64,000 bases of DNA, taken from NCBI GenBank assembly GCA_965215855.1, contig CBDCER010000003.1, positions 1,426,001-1,490,000 of the forward strand, written 5' to 3'. Made by a program: the position numbers and the translations under genes. This document shows positions 47,599 to 60,046 of this stretch, piece after piece (within the stretch, counting starts at the first letter, position 1; every line of letters starts with the position of its first letter). The DNA comes from J027 sp965215855. GTDB lineage: Bacteria; Chloroflexota; Anaerolineae; Aggregatilineales; J027. The notes below the pieces were generated by a model that worked only from the letters and a program-made list of their open reading frames with translations, had not been told where the DNA came from and made no database searches.

Positions 47599-48501
47599 TC
47601 AACAAGATAGATAAACCTCGCTGGGAACCCGGTAGGCCAAACTCTGATGGGGTCGCTCATGATTATAGAAATGGAAGTAGTCGCGTAGCCCCCTTTCCAA
47701 TGCCGGAACGGTTTCATAGTGTTTCAAGTAGATGTCCTCATATTTGACGGTACGCCACAAGCGTTCGACAAAGACGTTATCCAGGGCACGCCCGCGCCCA
47801 TCCATGCTGATGGCAATATTCGCCGCCTGCAAACGCCCGGTAAACCGATCCGCTGTAAACTGAGCGCCTTGATCGGTGTTGAATATCTCAGGTGTGCTAT
47901 GACGGAGTGCCAGTTCCAAGTCTGCCAGGCAAAAACTGCCTTCCAGGGTGTTGGACAGTTGCCAGGCCAGTACATAGCGGCTAAACCAATCAATAACAGC
48001 CACCAGGTACATGAAGCCTTGCTGTAATGGCACATACGTGATGTCGGTACTCCAGACGTGATTAGGGTGGGTGATCGCCACATTCCGCAGCAGGTAAGGA
48101 TAAATCTTGTGGCCGGGCGCCGGTTGGGTCAGCTTCCGTCTGGGAACAATGGCCTGTAAACCCATTAGTCGCATCAAGCGAGCGATACGCTTGGGATTGA
48201 CCATGTGCCCCAGTCGCCGTAGATGGGCAGTCATTTTGGGATACCCGTAGAAGGGCGTTTTCAGGTATTGTTCATCAATCAACCGCATCAATTGCAGGTT
48301 GAAGGGCGTCTCCCCGGCAGGCTCCATATAATATGTCGAGCGGTTGAGGCCTACCAGGGCGCACTGCCGCCGGATGCTGATGTCAGGATGTTGGTTGTCT
48401 ATCATCGCCCGTTTGATCTCAACTGAACTGGGCAGCTTTTTTTTCAGCCACTCAAGTTCCATCTTCAGTCGTCCAATCTGTTCATATAATTCCGCTTCAA
48501 G
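47599..48501 (-). pseudogene. IS3-family orfB transposase, 5' end cut by IS
   Basis: The rve-type DDE domain is complete: VWSTDITYVP, DWFSRYVLAW, NTDQGAQFT and NVFVERLWRTVKYEDIY, with the HTH_21 segment before it. The first codons are replaced by the end of the IS4-type element, giving a chimeric start. The missing upstream part is orfA at 49944-50159. Confidence 0.88.
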
Positions 48502-49943
48502 CAATACCTTCGCCAAAAACGAGGGATTGAAAGGGCTTTAGTGTCGTGTAAAGTTGTCTACATAAACCGATGAAGACAAAAAGGCATGACGAAAAAAGCC
48601 CATGATTGATATTGTAACACTATTGCTCTGCTTTGAGGTACACCTATCACCAACAACCCTACGACAAATGAGCCGGATTATCCCAGCCATACTGGCGATG
48701 ACAGGGCGGGTCACGATGCTGGGTATCTCACGATGGACAGATAAAGGGGGGAGCTATCGGACGATACAGCGGTTGTTCCACACAGTGCTACCGTGGGCAG
48801 AGATGCACTGGGCATTTTTTCGCCAACACGCCCTCAATCCGGAAGATGAGTACCTACTGGCCGGCGATGAATGGGTCGTGACAAAATCGGGCAAGAAGAC
48901 CCATGGGGTGGATCGCTTCTTTTCAGGATTGTACGGCAAACCCGTGCCGGGCGTGGCATTCTTCGGACTATCACTGATAAGTATTGAGGAACGGCAAGCC
49001 TATCCAGGCATGGTGGAGCAACGGGTACGCAGTGAGGCTGAGAAAACGGCAGCCAAAGCCGCCAAGAAAAAGAGCAAGAAGAAGCGGAAAAGAGGCAAGC
49101 CCGGGCGTCCTAAGACCCAGGTGGAGTTGCCCCCAGAACTACAGCAGATTCAAGGCATGGTGCAGCGACAATTGGCACTGATCAAGGACACGATTCAGGT
49201 GACTTATCTGGTGTTGGATGGTAAATTCGGCAACAACAATGCCCTGCAAATGACCCGGCAATGTGACGTGCATTTGATCTCCAAATTGCGTCATGATGCG
49301 GCGTTGTATATACCCTATGTTGGCCCACAATCTAAATATGGTCAGCGTCGCAAATATGGTGATAAGCTCAACTATCATGCCATCCCGTCTGACTATTTGA
49401 AGGAAACCACCCTGGAAGATGGTATCCAAACCCAGACCTTTCAGGCAACATTGCTTCACAAAGACTTCGCCCAACCCCTCAACGTCGTCATCATCGTCAA
49501 AACAGACTTGAAAACAGGAAAACAGGCGCGTGTGATTTTGTTCAGCAGTGACCTCAGCCTATCTTATGAGCGCTTGATTGACTACTACAGCCTACGCTTC
49601 CAGATTGAATTCATCTTCCGCGATGCCAAACAGCATTTCGGACTGGAAGACTTCATGAACGTCGCCGAGACAGCGGTCACCAATGCCGCCAACTTGTCTT
49701 TCTTGATGGTCACGCTCTCCCGTATCCTACGCCGCCTCCTTTTCCCTGATTATCCGGATGCCAGTATCCTTGATCTCAAAGCCCGCTTTCGTGGTCGCAA
49801 ATATGTCGCTGAAACATTAAAATTACTTCCGGAAATCCCTGATCCTATTTTATTGGATCGTATCTTTTACACGGTGGCGTCTCTCGGTGCTATCCATACC
49901 GTTGCGTGCCACTCCGCCTCGTCATAATTTGGCGAAGGTATTG
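48502..49943 (+). mobile_element. IS4-type element, copy 2 (1442 bp)
   Basis: Same ends CAATACCTTCGCCAAA as copy 1, opposite orientation. It splits an IS3 element between orfA and orfB. The flanks read TTCAAG and GTCAAG, a degraded target duplication. It encodes an intact transposase and is the likely source of mobility for copy 1. Confidence 0.9.
48602..49927 (+). CDS. IS4-type transposase, intact
   Basis: 441 aa. ISRWTDKGGSYRTIQRLF in the N-terminal part; AGDEWVVTKSGKKTHG and LVLDGKFGNN give the first two catalytic Asp residues. A Lys/Arg-rich linker (KKKSKKKRKRGKPGRPK) lies between. The YREK signature YSLRFQIEFIFRDAK ends the catalytic core. Where copy 1 has an amber codon this copy has Tyr. 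Confidence 0.94.
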   Translation: MIDIVTLLLCFEVHLSPTTLRQMSRIIPAILAMTGRVTMLGISRWTDKGGSYRTIQRLFHTVLPWAEMHWAFFRQHALNPEDEYLLAGDEWVVTKSGKKTHGVDRFFSGLYGKPVPGVAFFGLSLISIEERQAYPGMVEQRVRSEAEKTAAKAAKKKSKKKRKRGKPGRPKTQVELPPELQQIQGMVQRQLALIKDTIQVTYLVLDGKFGNNNALQMTRQCDVHLISKLRHDAALYIPYVGPQSKYGQRRKYGDKLNYHAIPSDYLKETTLEDGIQTQTFQATLLHKDFAQPLNVVIIVKTDLKTGKQARVILFSSDLSLSYERLIDYYSLRFQIEFIFRDAKQHFGLEDFMNVAETAVTNAANLSFLMVTLSRILRRLLFPDYPDASILDLKARFRGRKYVAETLKLLPEIPDPILLDRIFYTVASLGAIHTVACHSASS

Positions 49944-50159
49944 GTCAAGAGCTTCCGTTTCTTTTTGGCTCGGCGCTTTGTGGCCTCGTTCAAAAACGCT
50001 GGCTCCGCCATTGAGCAATTGCCTTTTCCAGTCACGCACCAACGTTGGATGAATCTGATGTTCGCTGGCGATCTCATTGACGGTTCTCTTTTCTTTGATC
50101 GCTTCCATTGCCACCCGGAACTTGAACTGGGCGCTGTATCCTCGTCGTTTTTTACTCAT
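49944..50159 (-). pseudogene. IS3-family orfA, 3' end cut by IS
   Basis: MSKKRRGYSAQFKFRVAMEA begins a helix-turn-helix protein with NEIASEHQIHPTLVRDWKRQ. It runs into the IS4-type element after KETEAL. Without the insertion it would continue EAELYEQIGRLKMELEWLKK, the leucine-zipper part now attached to orfB. Confidence 0.88.
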
Positions 50160-50232
50160 CTTTTGCTCTCCACAAGTTGCTCTGATTTTATCCTCAAAAC
50201 GAGTTATCCTTGTGGTCTAGTTTTTGGGGGTA

Positions 50233-50687
50233 AGTATAGATATCCAGAACAACATAAAGGGCATAGTGCTGACCCTTGTGGGGGCCTCGCAACTGGGTGA
50301 TATCCCAACTCCAGACCTGGTTGGGAGCCGTTGCCAACAATTCGGGTTTCTGGTAGGTCGGATGCCGCCGTTGGTTGCGCCGTTCGCGGACTTCAGCATG
50401 GGCGCTTAAGATACGGTACATCGTGCGCCAGTGACAATAATACTGTCCCTCATCCAGCAAGGTGGCATACACCTGACGCGGCGATAGGTCAGCAAATCGC
50501 TCACTATTGAGAATATCGCGCACCGTCAGACGTTCCGCACTGGACAACGCCCGCGCTGGGGTCGGACGTTCACGCCAAGTTGTGGCGACTGGCGGGCACG
50601 GTAGAGCCGACTGCGCGGCACATTCAATACGGCACAGGCACGGCTCACACCCACCTGGACTGCCAATTCCTCAGCCATCTGCGTCAT
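50233..50687 (-). pseudogene. IS3-family orfB, truncated and frameshifted
   Basis: Starts at 50687 with ATGA overlapping the orfA stop (MTQMAEELAVQVGVSRACAV). It shifts frame near 50570, then continues LSSAERLTVRDILNSERFAD and WSWDITQLRGPHKG up to LDIYT, where the adjacent element cuts it. Only the first catalytic Asp remains. Confidence 0.8.
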
Positions 50688-51085
50688 GATCCTTCGTCCT
50701 CGTTGAGTATCTCCAGTAACCGCGTCAGCTTTTTTTGCGCTTCAATGATCGCCTCGGCTTGCTCCAATTGGCGGCGCAGTTTGGCATTTTCCTTCGCCAA
50801 TCGCGCTGCCTCGCTAGCAGCCGGATTGGGTGTCGGACCACGTCGTCTACCCGCCAACTCACCCCGTGCCCGTTGTGCCCGCCACGTCGATAGGTGCGAG
50901 TGATATAGCCCTTCTCGACGCAACAAAGACCCTAACTCACCGTACTGACACTGATCCGCTTCTGCTAAGATTCGCGCTTTGTACTCCGCGCTGAAACGAC
51001 GTCGCGTTGCCTGCACTCGGACTTCTGGATCTGCATATTTGCCATTCACTTGAGACATTTTCCTGTTCCTTTGCTCCGCCCTCAA
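50684..51085 (-). CDS. IS3-family orfA protein
   Basis: 133 aa: RRRFSAEYKARILAEADQC helix-turn-helix, LLRREGLYHSHLSTWR, then a coiled-coil ending EQAEAIIEAQKKLTRLLEI. Its stop overlaps the orfB start. Intact but belongs to a broken element. An internal ATG at residue 10 (MSQVNGKYAD) may be the true start. Confidence 0.85.
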   Translation of the reverse strand: MRAEQRNRKMSQVNGKYADPEVRVQATRRRFSAEYKARILAEADQCQYGELGSLLRREGLYHSHLSTWRAQRARGELAGRRRGPTPNPAASEAARLAKENAKLRRQLEQAEAIIEAQKKLTRLLEILNEDEGS

Positions 51086-51125
51086 TTCTACTCTAAACTT
51101 TTGGGCGAAGTTGTCTCATCTATAT

Positions 51126-52887
51126 GATGCTGTCGCCGAATTCAACTGAAACGCCTTTTGACAGAAATCGACTACAATAGAGCGCAAGTTCAAGTGGTTT
51201 AGTCTGTCAGAGAGGATTCCAATGTGTTTACGTCCCCGACCCGTCAATGATATTCCCGAACAAACTATCGCAGTGGCAAAAGCGGCCTTTCCCAAAGGCA
51301 ATGTCTACATGAAGATGCGGGATGAACTGGGTGCTTTTTATGCAGATGAAGCTTTTGCTGAACTGTTTTCGAGTCGAGGACAACCTGCCGAAAGCCCATG
51401 GCGTTTGGCCCTGATCACCATCCTGCAGTTTGCTGAAAATCTCACTGACCGCCAAGCGGCGGATGCGGTACGCGGGCGGATTGATTGGAAATATGCGCTG
51501 AGTTTAGAATTGACAGATCCGGGGTTTCATTTCTCGGTATTGAGTGACTTTCGGGCGCGGTTGGTAGCGCATGATGCATCCGAGCAGTTGCTCAATGCTA
51601 TGCTCAAGCGGTTCAAGTCACTGGGTTTGGTAAAGGTCAGAGGCAAACAACGGACGGACTCGACGCATATCGTGGCAGCAGTACGGATGCTGAATCGTCT
51701 CGAACGGGTGGGGGAAACGCTCCGCTATACGCTAAATGTCCTGGCTGAACTTGCGCCGGTGTGGCTCAAAGCGCAGGTGCCGGTCGAGTGGTTCGACCGC
51801 TATAACAACCGTTTCGAAAATCACCGACTACCGACGGAAAAACTGGAACGAGAAGTGCTGACCAAAACCATTGGAGCGGATGGGTACGCGCTGCTCGCCG
51901 CGGTCTATGATGCTGGGGCTCCGGTGGGTTTACGAGATCTCGAGGCGGTCCAACTCTTGCGGACGATGTGGATCCAGCAATTCTATGTTGAAAATGACAC
52001 TATTCAATGGCGCGGCAAGAACAACTTGCCCCTGAGTGAGACAATGATCGCCTCGCCTTATGACACGGAGGCGCGTTACAGCCATAAGCGCAGCACGACT
52101 TGGACGGGCTACAAGGTTCACCTAACAGAAACGTGCGATGATGATCGCCCCTGCCTGATCACCCACGTTGAAACGACATCCGCCACATTGCAAGATGTTG
52201 AAGTGGTTGAGCGCGTTCATGACGACTTGGCCGAGCATGACAATCTCCCCGATAAGCACTTGATGGATATGGCCTACATGTCCAGCGATGTGCTGGTTTC
52301 CAGTCAGAAATTGGATGTTGATCTGGTCGGACCAGTTCGTCCTGACACCAGTTGGCAAGCCCAAACAGAAGGGGCTTTTGACATTACCTGTTTTGAGATT
52401 GACTGGGATAAGAAAAGGGTGATGTGTCCGATGGGCAATTTCACCAGCTATTGGCGCGAAGGTCGTGGCAAACATGACAAACCCAATATCAATGCGGGCT
52501 TCAAGCCATCGGATTGCCGGGCCTGTTCGAGTGCGTCACGCTGTACGCGCAATACTGGTAATGGCGCTCGAACTTTGACCTTCCCTCCGCAAGCGCAATA
52601 TCTGGCATTACGAACCGCCCGCGAACGCCAACAAACGGACGAGTTCAAAGCGCAGTATCGAGTACGTGCGGGGGTGGAAGGCGTCATTTCACAGGCAGCT
52701 TTTACTCTCGGCATGCGGCGCACACGCTATCGAGGAAAGGATAAAACCCATCTCCAGAATGTTGCGACTGCTTCAGCGATCAATCTGTTTCGGGCGGTCA
52801 ATTGGCCCACGGGCGAGCCCAAAGCTGAAACACGCCTCTCGTCCTTTGTGACCCTGGCTGCCTGATTACCCATTCGGCGACAGCATC
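51126..52887 (+). mobile_element. IS1182-family element, copy 2 (1762 bp)
   Basis: Same ends and length as copy 1, inverted. 7-bp flanks TCTATAT (51119-51125, 52888-52894) are the reverse complement of those of copy 1. The right flank keeps the leader D bases TTGGCACTGAGGG and then diverges at 52907. Confidence 0.93.
51222..52865 (+). CDS. IS1182-family transposase, copy 2
   Basis: 547 aa, identical in sequence to the copy at 44930-46573, with the same catalytic motifs RTDSTHI, DMAYMSSD and GVEGVISQA. Intact frame; likely the duplicate of copy 1 rather than an independent arrival. Confidence 0.95.
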   Translation: MCLRPRPVNDIPEQTIAVAKAAFPKGNVYMKMRDELGAFYADEAFAELFSSRGQPAESPWRLALITILQFAENLTDRQAADAVRGRIDWKYALSLELTDPGFHFSVLSDFRARLVAHDASEQLLNAMLKRFKSLGLVKVRGKQRTDSTHIVAAVRMLNRLERVGETLRYTLNVLAELAPVWLKAQVPVEWFDRYNNRFENHRLPTEKLEREVLTKTIGADGYALLAAVYDAGAPVGLRDLEAVQLLRTMWIQQFYVENDTIQWRGKNNLPLSETMIASPYDTEARYSHKRSTTWTGYKVHLTETCDDDRPCLITHVETTSATLQDVEVVERVHDDLAEHDNLPDKHLMDMAYMSSDVLVSSQKLDVDLVGPVRPDTSWQAQTEGAFDITCFEIDWDKKRVMCPMGNFTSYWREGRGKHDKPNINAGFKPSDCRACSSASRCTRNTGNGARTLTFPPQAQYLALRTARERQQTDEFKAQYRVRAGVEGVISQAAFTLGMRRTRYRGKDKTHLQNVATASAINLFRAVNWPTGEPKAETRLSSFVTLAA

Positions 52888-52927
52888 TCTATATTGGCAC
52901 TGAGGGTTGCTATGGCTGAACACTTAA

Positions 52928-54293
52928 GGCTCAACGCGGAAAAGTGTGAAAATCGCATCAACCACCTCCATATTGGGCCAAAACCTGTAATCGAAAGATG
53001 TTGAAATTACGAAAACCGAAGGCACGACGGATGGTGGCACGGATCGCATTATTGATGCCTTCGACAAAGCCCTGGGTCACGCCATTAATGAAGTAATTGA
53101 GGAACTCATCCCACCAATTACGCAAGGTGTTGACGAACTTGAGTAAGCGCAGATCGCCGGTGGCCTGCACCTTGCAAATCCAGGCCTGTAGAAACCGGGT
53201 CGCCTGCTCACGGTTCTGGACTTTATCACAAATAGTGCGAAATTCCTCTTTGAGCAAGTACATGACCCGCAACTCAGGACAAGCCGCCAAGACTTGCTGG
53301 AGTTTGCTTTCTTCTTCGGGCGACAACTCATGACGCGCCTTCACTAGTATCCAGCGCGACCCTTTGAGGATGTCATAGGTCGGCGGATCGACTTGCTTCT
53401 GAAGGTGGCGGCGGGCTTGTGTTAGGCGGTCATTGAGTTGCTTCATCACATGGAAGCGGTCCGCGACCTGGCGAGCATGTGGTAAAGCCTTCTTGACAGC
53501 CTGGCGGTACGGTTCCCATAGATCGGTTGAGACGACAGTGATCTGCTCTCGATCTGGCTGCGCGTTGAACCACGCGATCAATGTTTCCTGCTTACGATCT
53601 GGCAACACTGCCAAAATGCAGTGCCTTTCCAAATCGGACAGGATCAATACGTACTGTTTATGACGCTTCTTGAGAGCCAGTTCATCGATCCCCAGAACCC
53701 GTACAGGATTCTGGGTTGGGCGTTGGATCGTGCGTTGAGCATAGGTCACAAATATCTCTTTGACCGTTGACTCACTCAAGTGTTCTTGTCGCGCCACAGC
53801 TTTGCGATCACACTGCAAACATTGTTCGTAGACATATTGCTCATAGCGTCGCGTTTGACGCCGCTGCTGATTGACACTCAGCAGGTTCTCGGTGAACGGG
53901 CGTTGGCAATGCTCACACCTGAAGCGACGCCCCATAAAATAGAGATTAACTCGTTTTCCCATCACACTCAGGTCGCGCACCCGGCGTTCCTTCTGCTGGT
54001 GAACCTGCTGAGACAAATACTCACAGTCGGGACACTGCGTGATATCGTAGCGGTGTTCACACTTCAGATGCAATGCTTCGCCCTCTAGCTCATAATGTGT
54101 CACGCGAAATTCTGGTAATTCTACCAACTCCGTTATGGTTGCGAGGCTGACTGCTGCCCATTTCCGTTCTGTCTCTGGCTTGACGCCTGCCGTTAACATC
54201 GCTATTGTTTCTATCTTGGCTTCTCCTGTGCTGGTTGTTGCTCTATAGCTTATAACACGGTGAAGCCTTTTTCACACTTTTCCGCGTTGACCC
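52928..54293 (-). mobile_element. ISL3-family element (1366 bp)
   Basis: Inverted ends share TCAACGCGGAAAAGTGTG after GGC or GGG. The 8-bp flanks (ACACTTAA and CTATTTGT) do not match, so the target duplication is lost or one side was rearranged. It separates the IS nest from the rRNA operon promoter by about 110 bp. Confidence 0.88.
52958..54199 (-). CDS. ISL3-family transposase
   Basis: 413 aa, intact. N-terminal zinc-finger domain (CPDCEYL, CEHCQRPF), helix-turn-helix (ARQEHLSESTVKEIF), then the DDE core with LGIDELALKK, VSTDLWEPY, ADRFHVMKQLNDRL and GFVEGINNAIR. Ends with RAFGFRNFNIFRLQVL typical of the family. Confidence 0.95.
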   Translation of the reverse strand: MLTAGVKPETERKWAAVSLATITELVELPEFRVTHYELEGEALHLKCEHRYDITQCPDCEYLSQQVHQQKERRVRDLSVMGKRVNLYFMGRRFRCEHCQRPFTENLLSVNQQRRQTRRYEQYVYEQCLQCDRKAVARQEHLSESTVKEIFVTYAQRTIQRPTQNPVRVLGIDELALKKRHKQYVLILSDLERHCILAVLPDRKQETLIAWFNAQPDREQITVVSTDLWEPYRQAVKKALPHARQVADRFHVMKQLNDRLTQARRHLQKQVDPPTYDILKGSRWILVKARHELSPEEESKLQQVLAACPELRVMYLLKEEFRTICDKVQNREQATRFLQAWICKVQATGDLRLLKFVNTLRNWWDEFLNYFINGVTQGFVEGINNAIRATIRRAFGFRNFNIFRLQVLAQYGGG

Positions 54294-54403
54294 CTATTTG
54301 TTTTCAATTTTGTCCTTGACTTCAATATAGCAGGTCTTTCGGTATCATTTTCGTTAGCAAAATCTCATCCCCAAACCAAATAGAAATTCCCTGAGAAAGA
54401 CCC

Positions 54404-54431
54404 TTGCAATTTGAATATGGTTTGTGATAGT
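54404..54431 (+). promoter_or_regulatory. Promoter of the rRNA leader
   Basis: TTGCAA (54404-54409), 16-bp spacer, GATAGT (54426-54431). It precedes a structured RNA and the rRNA operon. A second TTGACT lies at about 54314 without a well-spaced -10. Confidence 0.55.
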
Positions 54432-54437
54432 ATCTGT

Positions 54438-54598
54438 TTACCGCAGCAATGCGGCACATTAACAACGTCGAAGGACGGAAAAACTGAATGCCAACTTACG
54501 CACAACCAGCAGGCAACAGACGAATAGCATGAGGACCTAGCTGCACTCGCAGCCTCTCGTGTGTCTGTGCCGACTGGTCATCCAGTCGGTTTTTGTTT
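54438..54598 (+). ncRNA. Structured ~160-nt leader RNA upstream of 16S
   Basis: Starting where the promoter predicts, the RNA would fold into a series of hairpins. These are CCGCA-GCAA-TGCGG (54441-54454, GNRA loop), CGTC-GAAG-GACG (54466-54477) and GCTGC-ACTC-GCAGC (about 54541-54554), and last the terminator hairpin. No open frame of note. It is either a free small RNA or an attenuated rRNA leader needing antitermination. I do not recognise it as 6S, tmRNA or SRP RNA. Confidence 0.5.
54570..54598 (+). terminator. Strong intrinsic terminator in front of the rRNA operon
   Basis: CCGACTGG and CCAGTCGG form a perfect 8-bp stem with a TCAT loop, followed at once by TTTTTGTTT. Textbook rho-independent form, about 165 bp before 16S. 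Confidence 0.88.
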
Positions 54599-54761
54599 GG
54601 GCGTAGGTCGGCCCGCACCTTACCAACCAAATAGTGACAGCAAACACATCCCTGTCAAAGATGTATCCCATCTTTGAGACATATACACACAGCCTTGCGT
54701 TTCAAGTAATACCAAATCTAGACCTACACACTGTCCTTGATGACAGTGCGGAACAAGCTCT

Positions 54762-56271
<1,510 letters not shown>

Positions 56272-56357
56272 TGAGATGCTGCAATCTGCGAAGGTTGCAG
56301 CGGCGTGGGGCTGTGGTCGAAGGGTGCGTTTGTTGTCACTATTTGTTTGGCAAGGGC

Positions 56358-56431
56358 GGGAATGTAGCTCAGCTGGTTAGAGCACTCGCCTGATAAGCGA
56401 GAGGTCAGAGGTTCGAGTCCTCTCATTCCCA
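56358..56431 (+). tRNA. tRNA-Ile (GAT)
   Basis: Full cloverleaf: acceptor GGGAATG/CATTCCC, D arm AGCTCAGCTGGTTAGAGC, anticodon GAT at 56392-56394, T arm GAGGTTCGAGTCCTC. CCA is not encoded. Located in the 16S-23S spacer. Confidence 0.97.
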
Positions 56432-56436
56432 CAGGC

Positions 56437-56509
56437 GGGGACATAGCTCAACCGGGAGAGCGCCGCCTTTGCAAGGCGGAGGTTAGGGGTTCGAGCCCCC
56501 TTGTCTCCA
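56437..56509 (+). tRNA. tRNA-Ala (TGC)
   Basis: Acceptor GGGGACA/TGTCTCC contains the G3-U70 pair that identifies tRNA-Ala. Anticodon TGC at 56470-56472, T arm GGGGTTCGAGCCCC. CCA is not encoded. It follows tRNA-Ile by 5 nt. Confidence 0.97.
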
Positions 56510-56680
56510 CAGGAAGTTGTTTTGGGAATGGTGCTGGCAAGCTGGTGTTTGTCATTACCATTCGGAAGGGAACTTCCGAAGCACCTTAACAGTTGAATAG
56601 AAGAAGATGTTTGGGTAAACGACGAGAACGATCAATTTCTCTGGATCACCGCACGACTGTGGATACCATAACACAGCGGC

Positions 56681-59558
<2,878 letters not shown>

Positions 59559-59756
59559 TGTTGTGTTGAGGTCATGGTCGGTGCGGTGGTCTTGAGAAAT
59601 GGGTCGGTACTCGTTGGTGAGTGGGTTGGTCATTCGCCAGTCACCCCGCCAGGTGTAGCCATTGCCGGACTGGCAACCGCTGCTACATCTCAACTTCTTC
59701 TATTTGACATCCCCAGCGTGGGGGATGGTGAGTGTGTGTGCATGTGTGTCAGCGAT

Positions 59757-59871
59757 GTTGGTGGTTTGGCGGCGGGGGTCCACCTGGTTCCATCCCGAAC
59801 CCAGCAGTTAAGTCCGTCTGCGCCGATGGTACTGCGATGGCGACGTCGTGGGAGAGTAGGTCTCTGCCAAC
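59757..59871 (+). rRNA. rrf: 5S ribosomal RNA
   Basis: Terminal helix GTTGGT/GCCAAC, internal CCATCCCGAACCCAGCAGTTAA and GATGGTACTGCG are typical. Length about 115 nt. The 198-bp spacer after 23S holds a 7-bp hairpin (CATCCCC/GGGGATG near 59708), probably for processing. Confidence 0.94.
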
Positions 59872-60046
59872 CGCTCCACATTCACCTCCACCCCCTCCGC
59901 TGCTTTTTCCTTGTCCCCATATCGGTTATACTCATCCATGATATTCCACAGAATTTTAGTCACCACAATGTATAGCTGGCTATAAGATCCAAAATCCTGA
60001 TGAACATATTGAGGAAAATAGCTGTTTGCTATCGGAGAGATCTGTA

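Larger units (their letters stand above)
47537..50232 (-). mobile_element. IS3-family element interrupted by an IS4-type copy
   Basis: Imperfect ends start TTACCCCCA followed by a shared AGACCACA (left 47537 on, right up to about 50232). OrfA and orfB are split by the element at 48502-49943. The left flank is a truncated IS4-like transposase gene and the right flank is another IS3 element's orfB, with no target duplication. The present flanks were therefore brought together by recombination. Confidence 0.8.
50233..51118 (-). mobile_element. Remnant of a second IS3-family element
   Basis: Keeps the right end (TGAGACAACTTCGCCCAAAA read on the minus strand from 51118), orfA and the first half of orfB. 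The other end is lost at the junction with the neighbouring IS3 element. The last 82 bp are repeated inverted at 46677-46758. Confidence 0.85.
51038..52906. repeat. Right arm of a 1.87-kb inverted repeat
   Basis: Inverted copy of 44889-46758. The arms enclose a central segment of about 4.28 kb (46759-51037) that homologous recombination could invert. Confidence 0.93.

Noticed and set aside
47599..48516. Start of the IS3 orfB at the codons near 48516
   Set aside because: These first codons are the end of the IS4-type element, so the start is chimeric.
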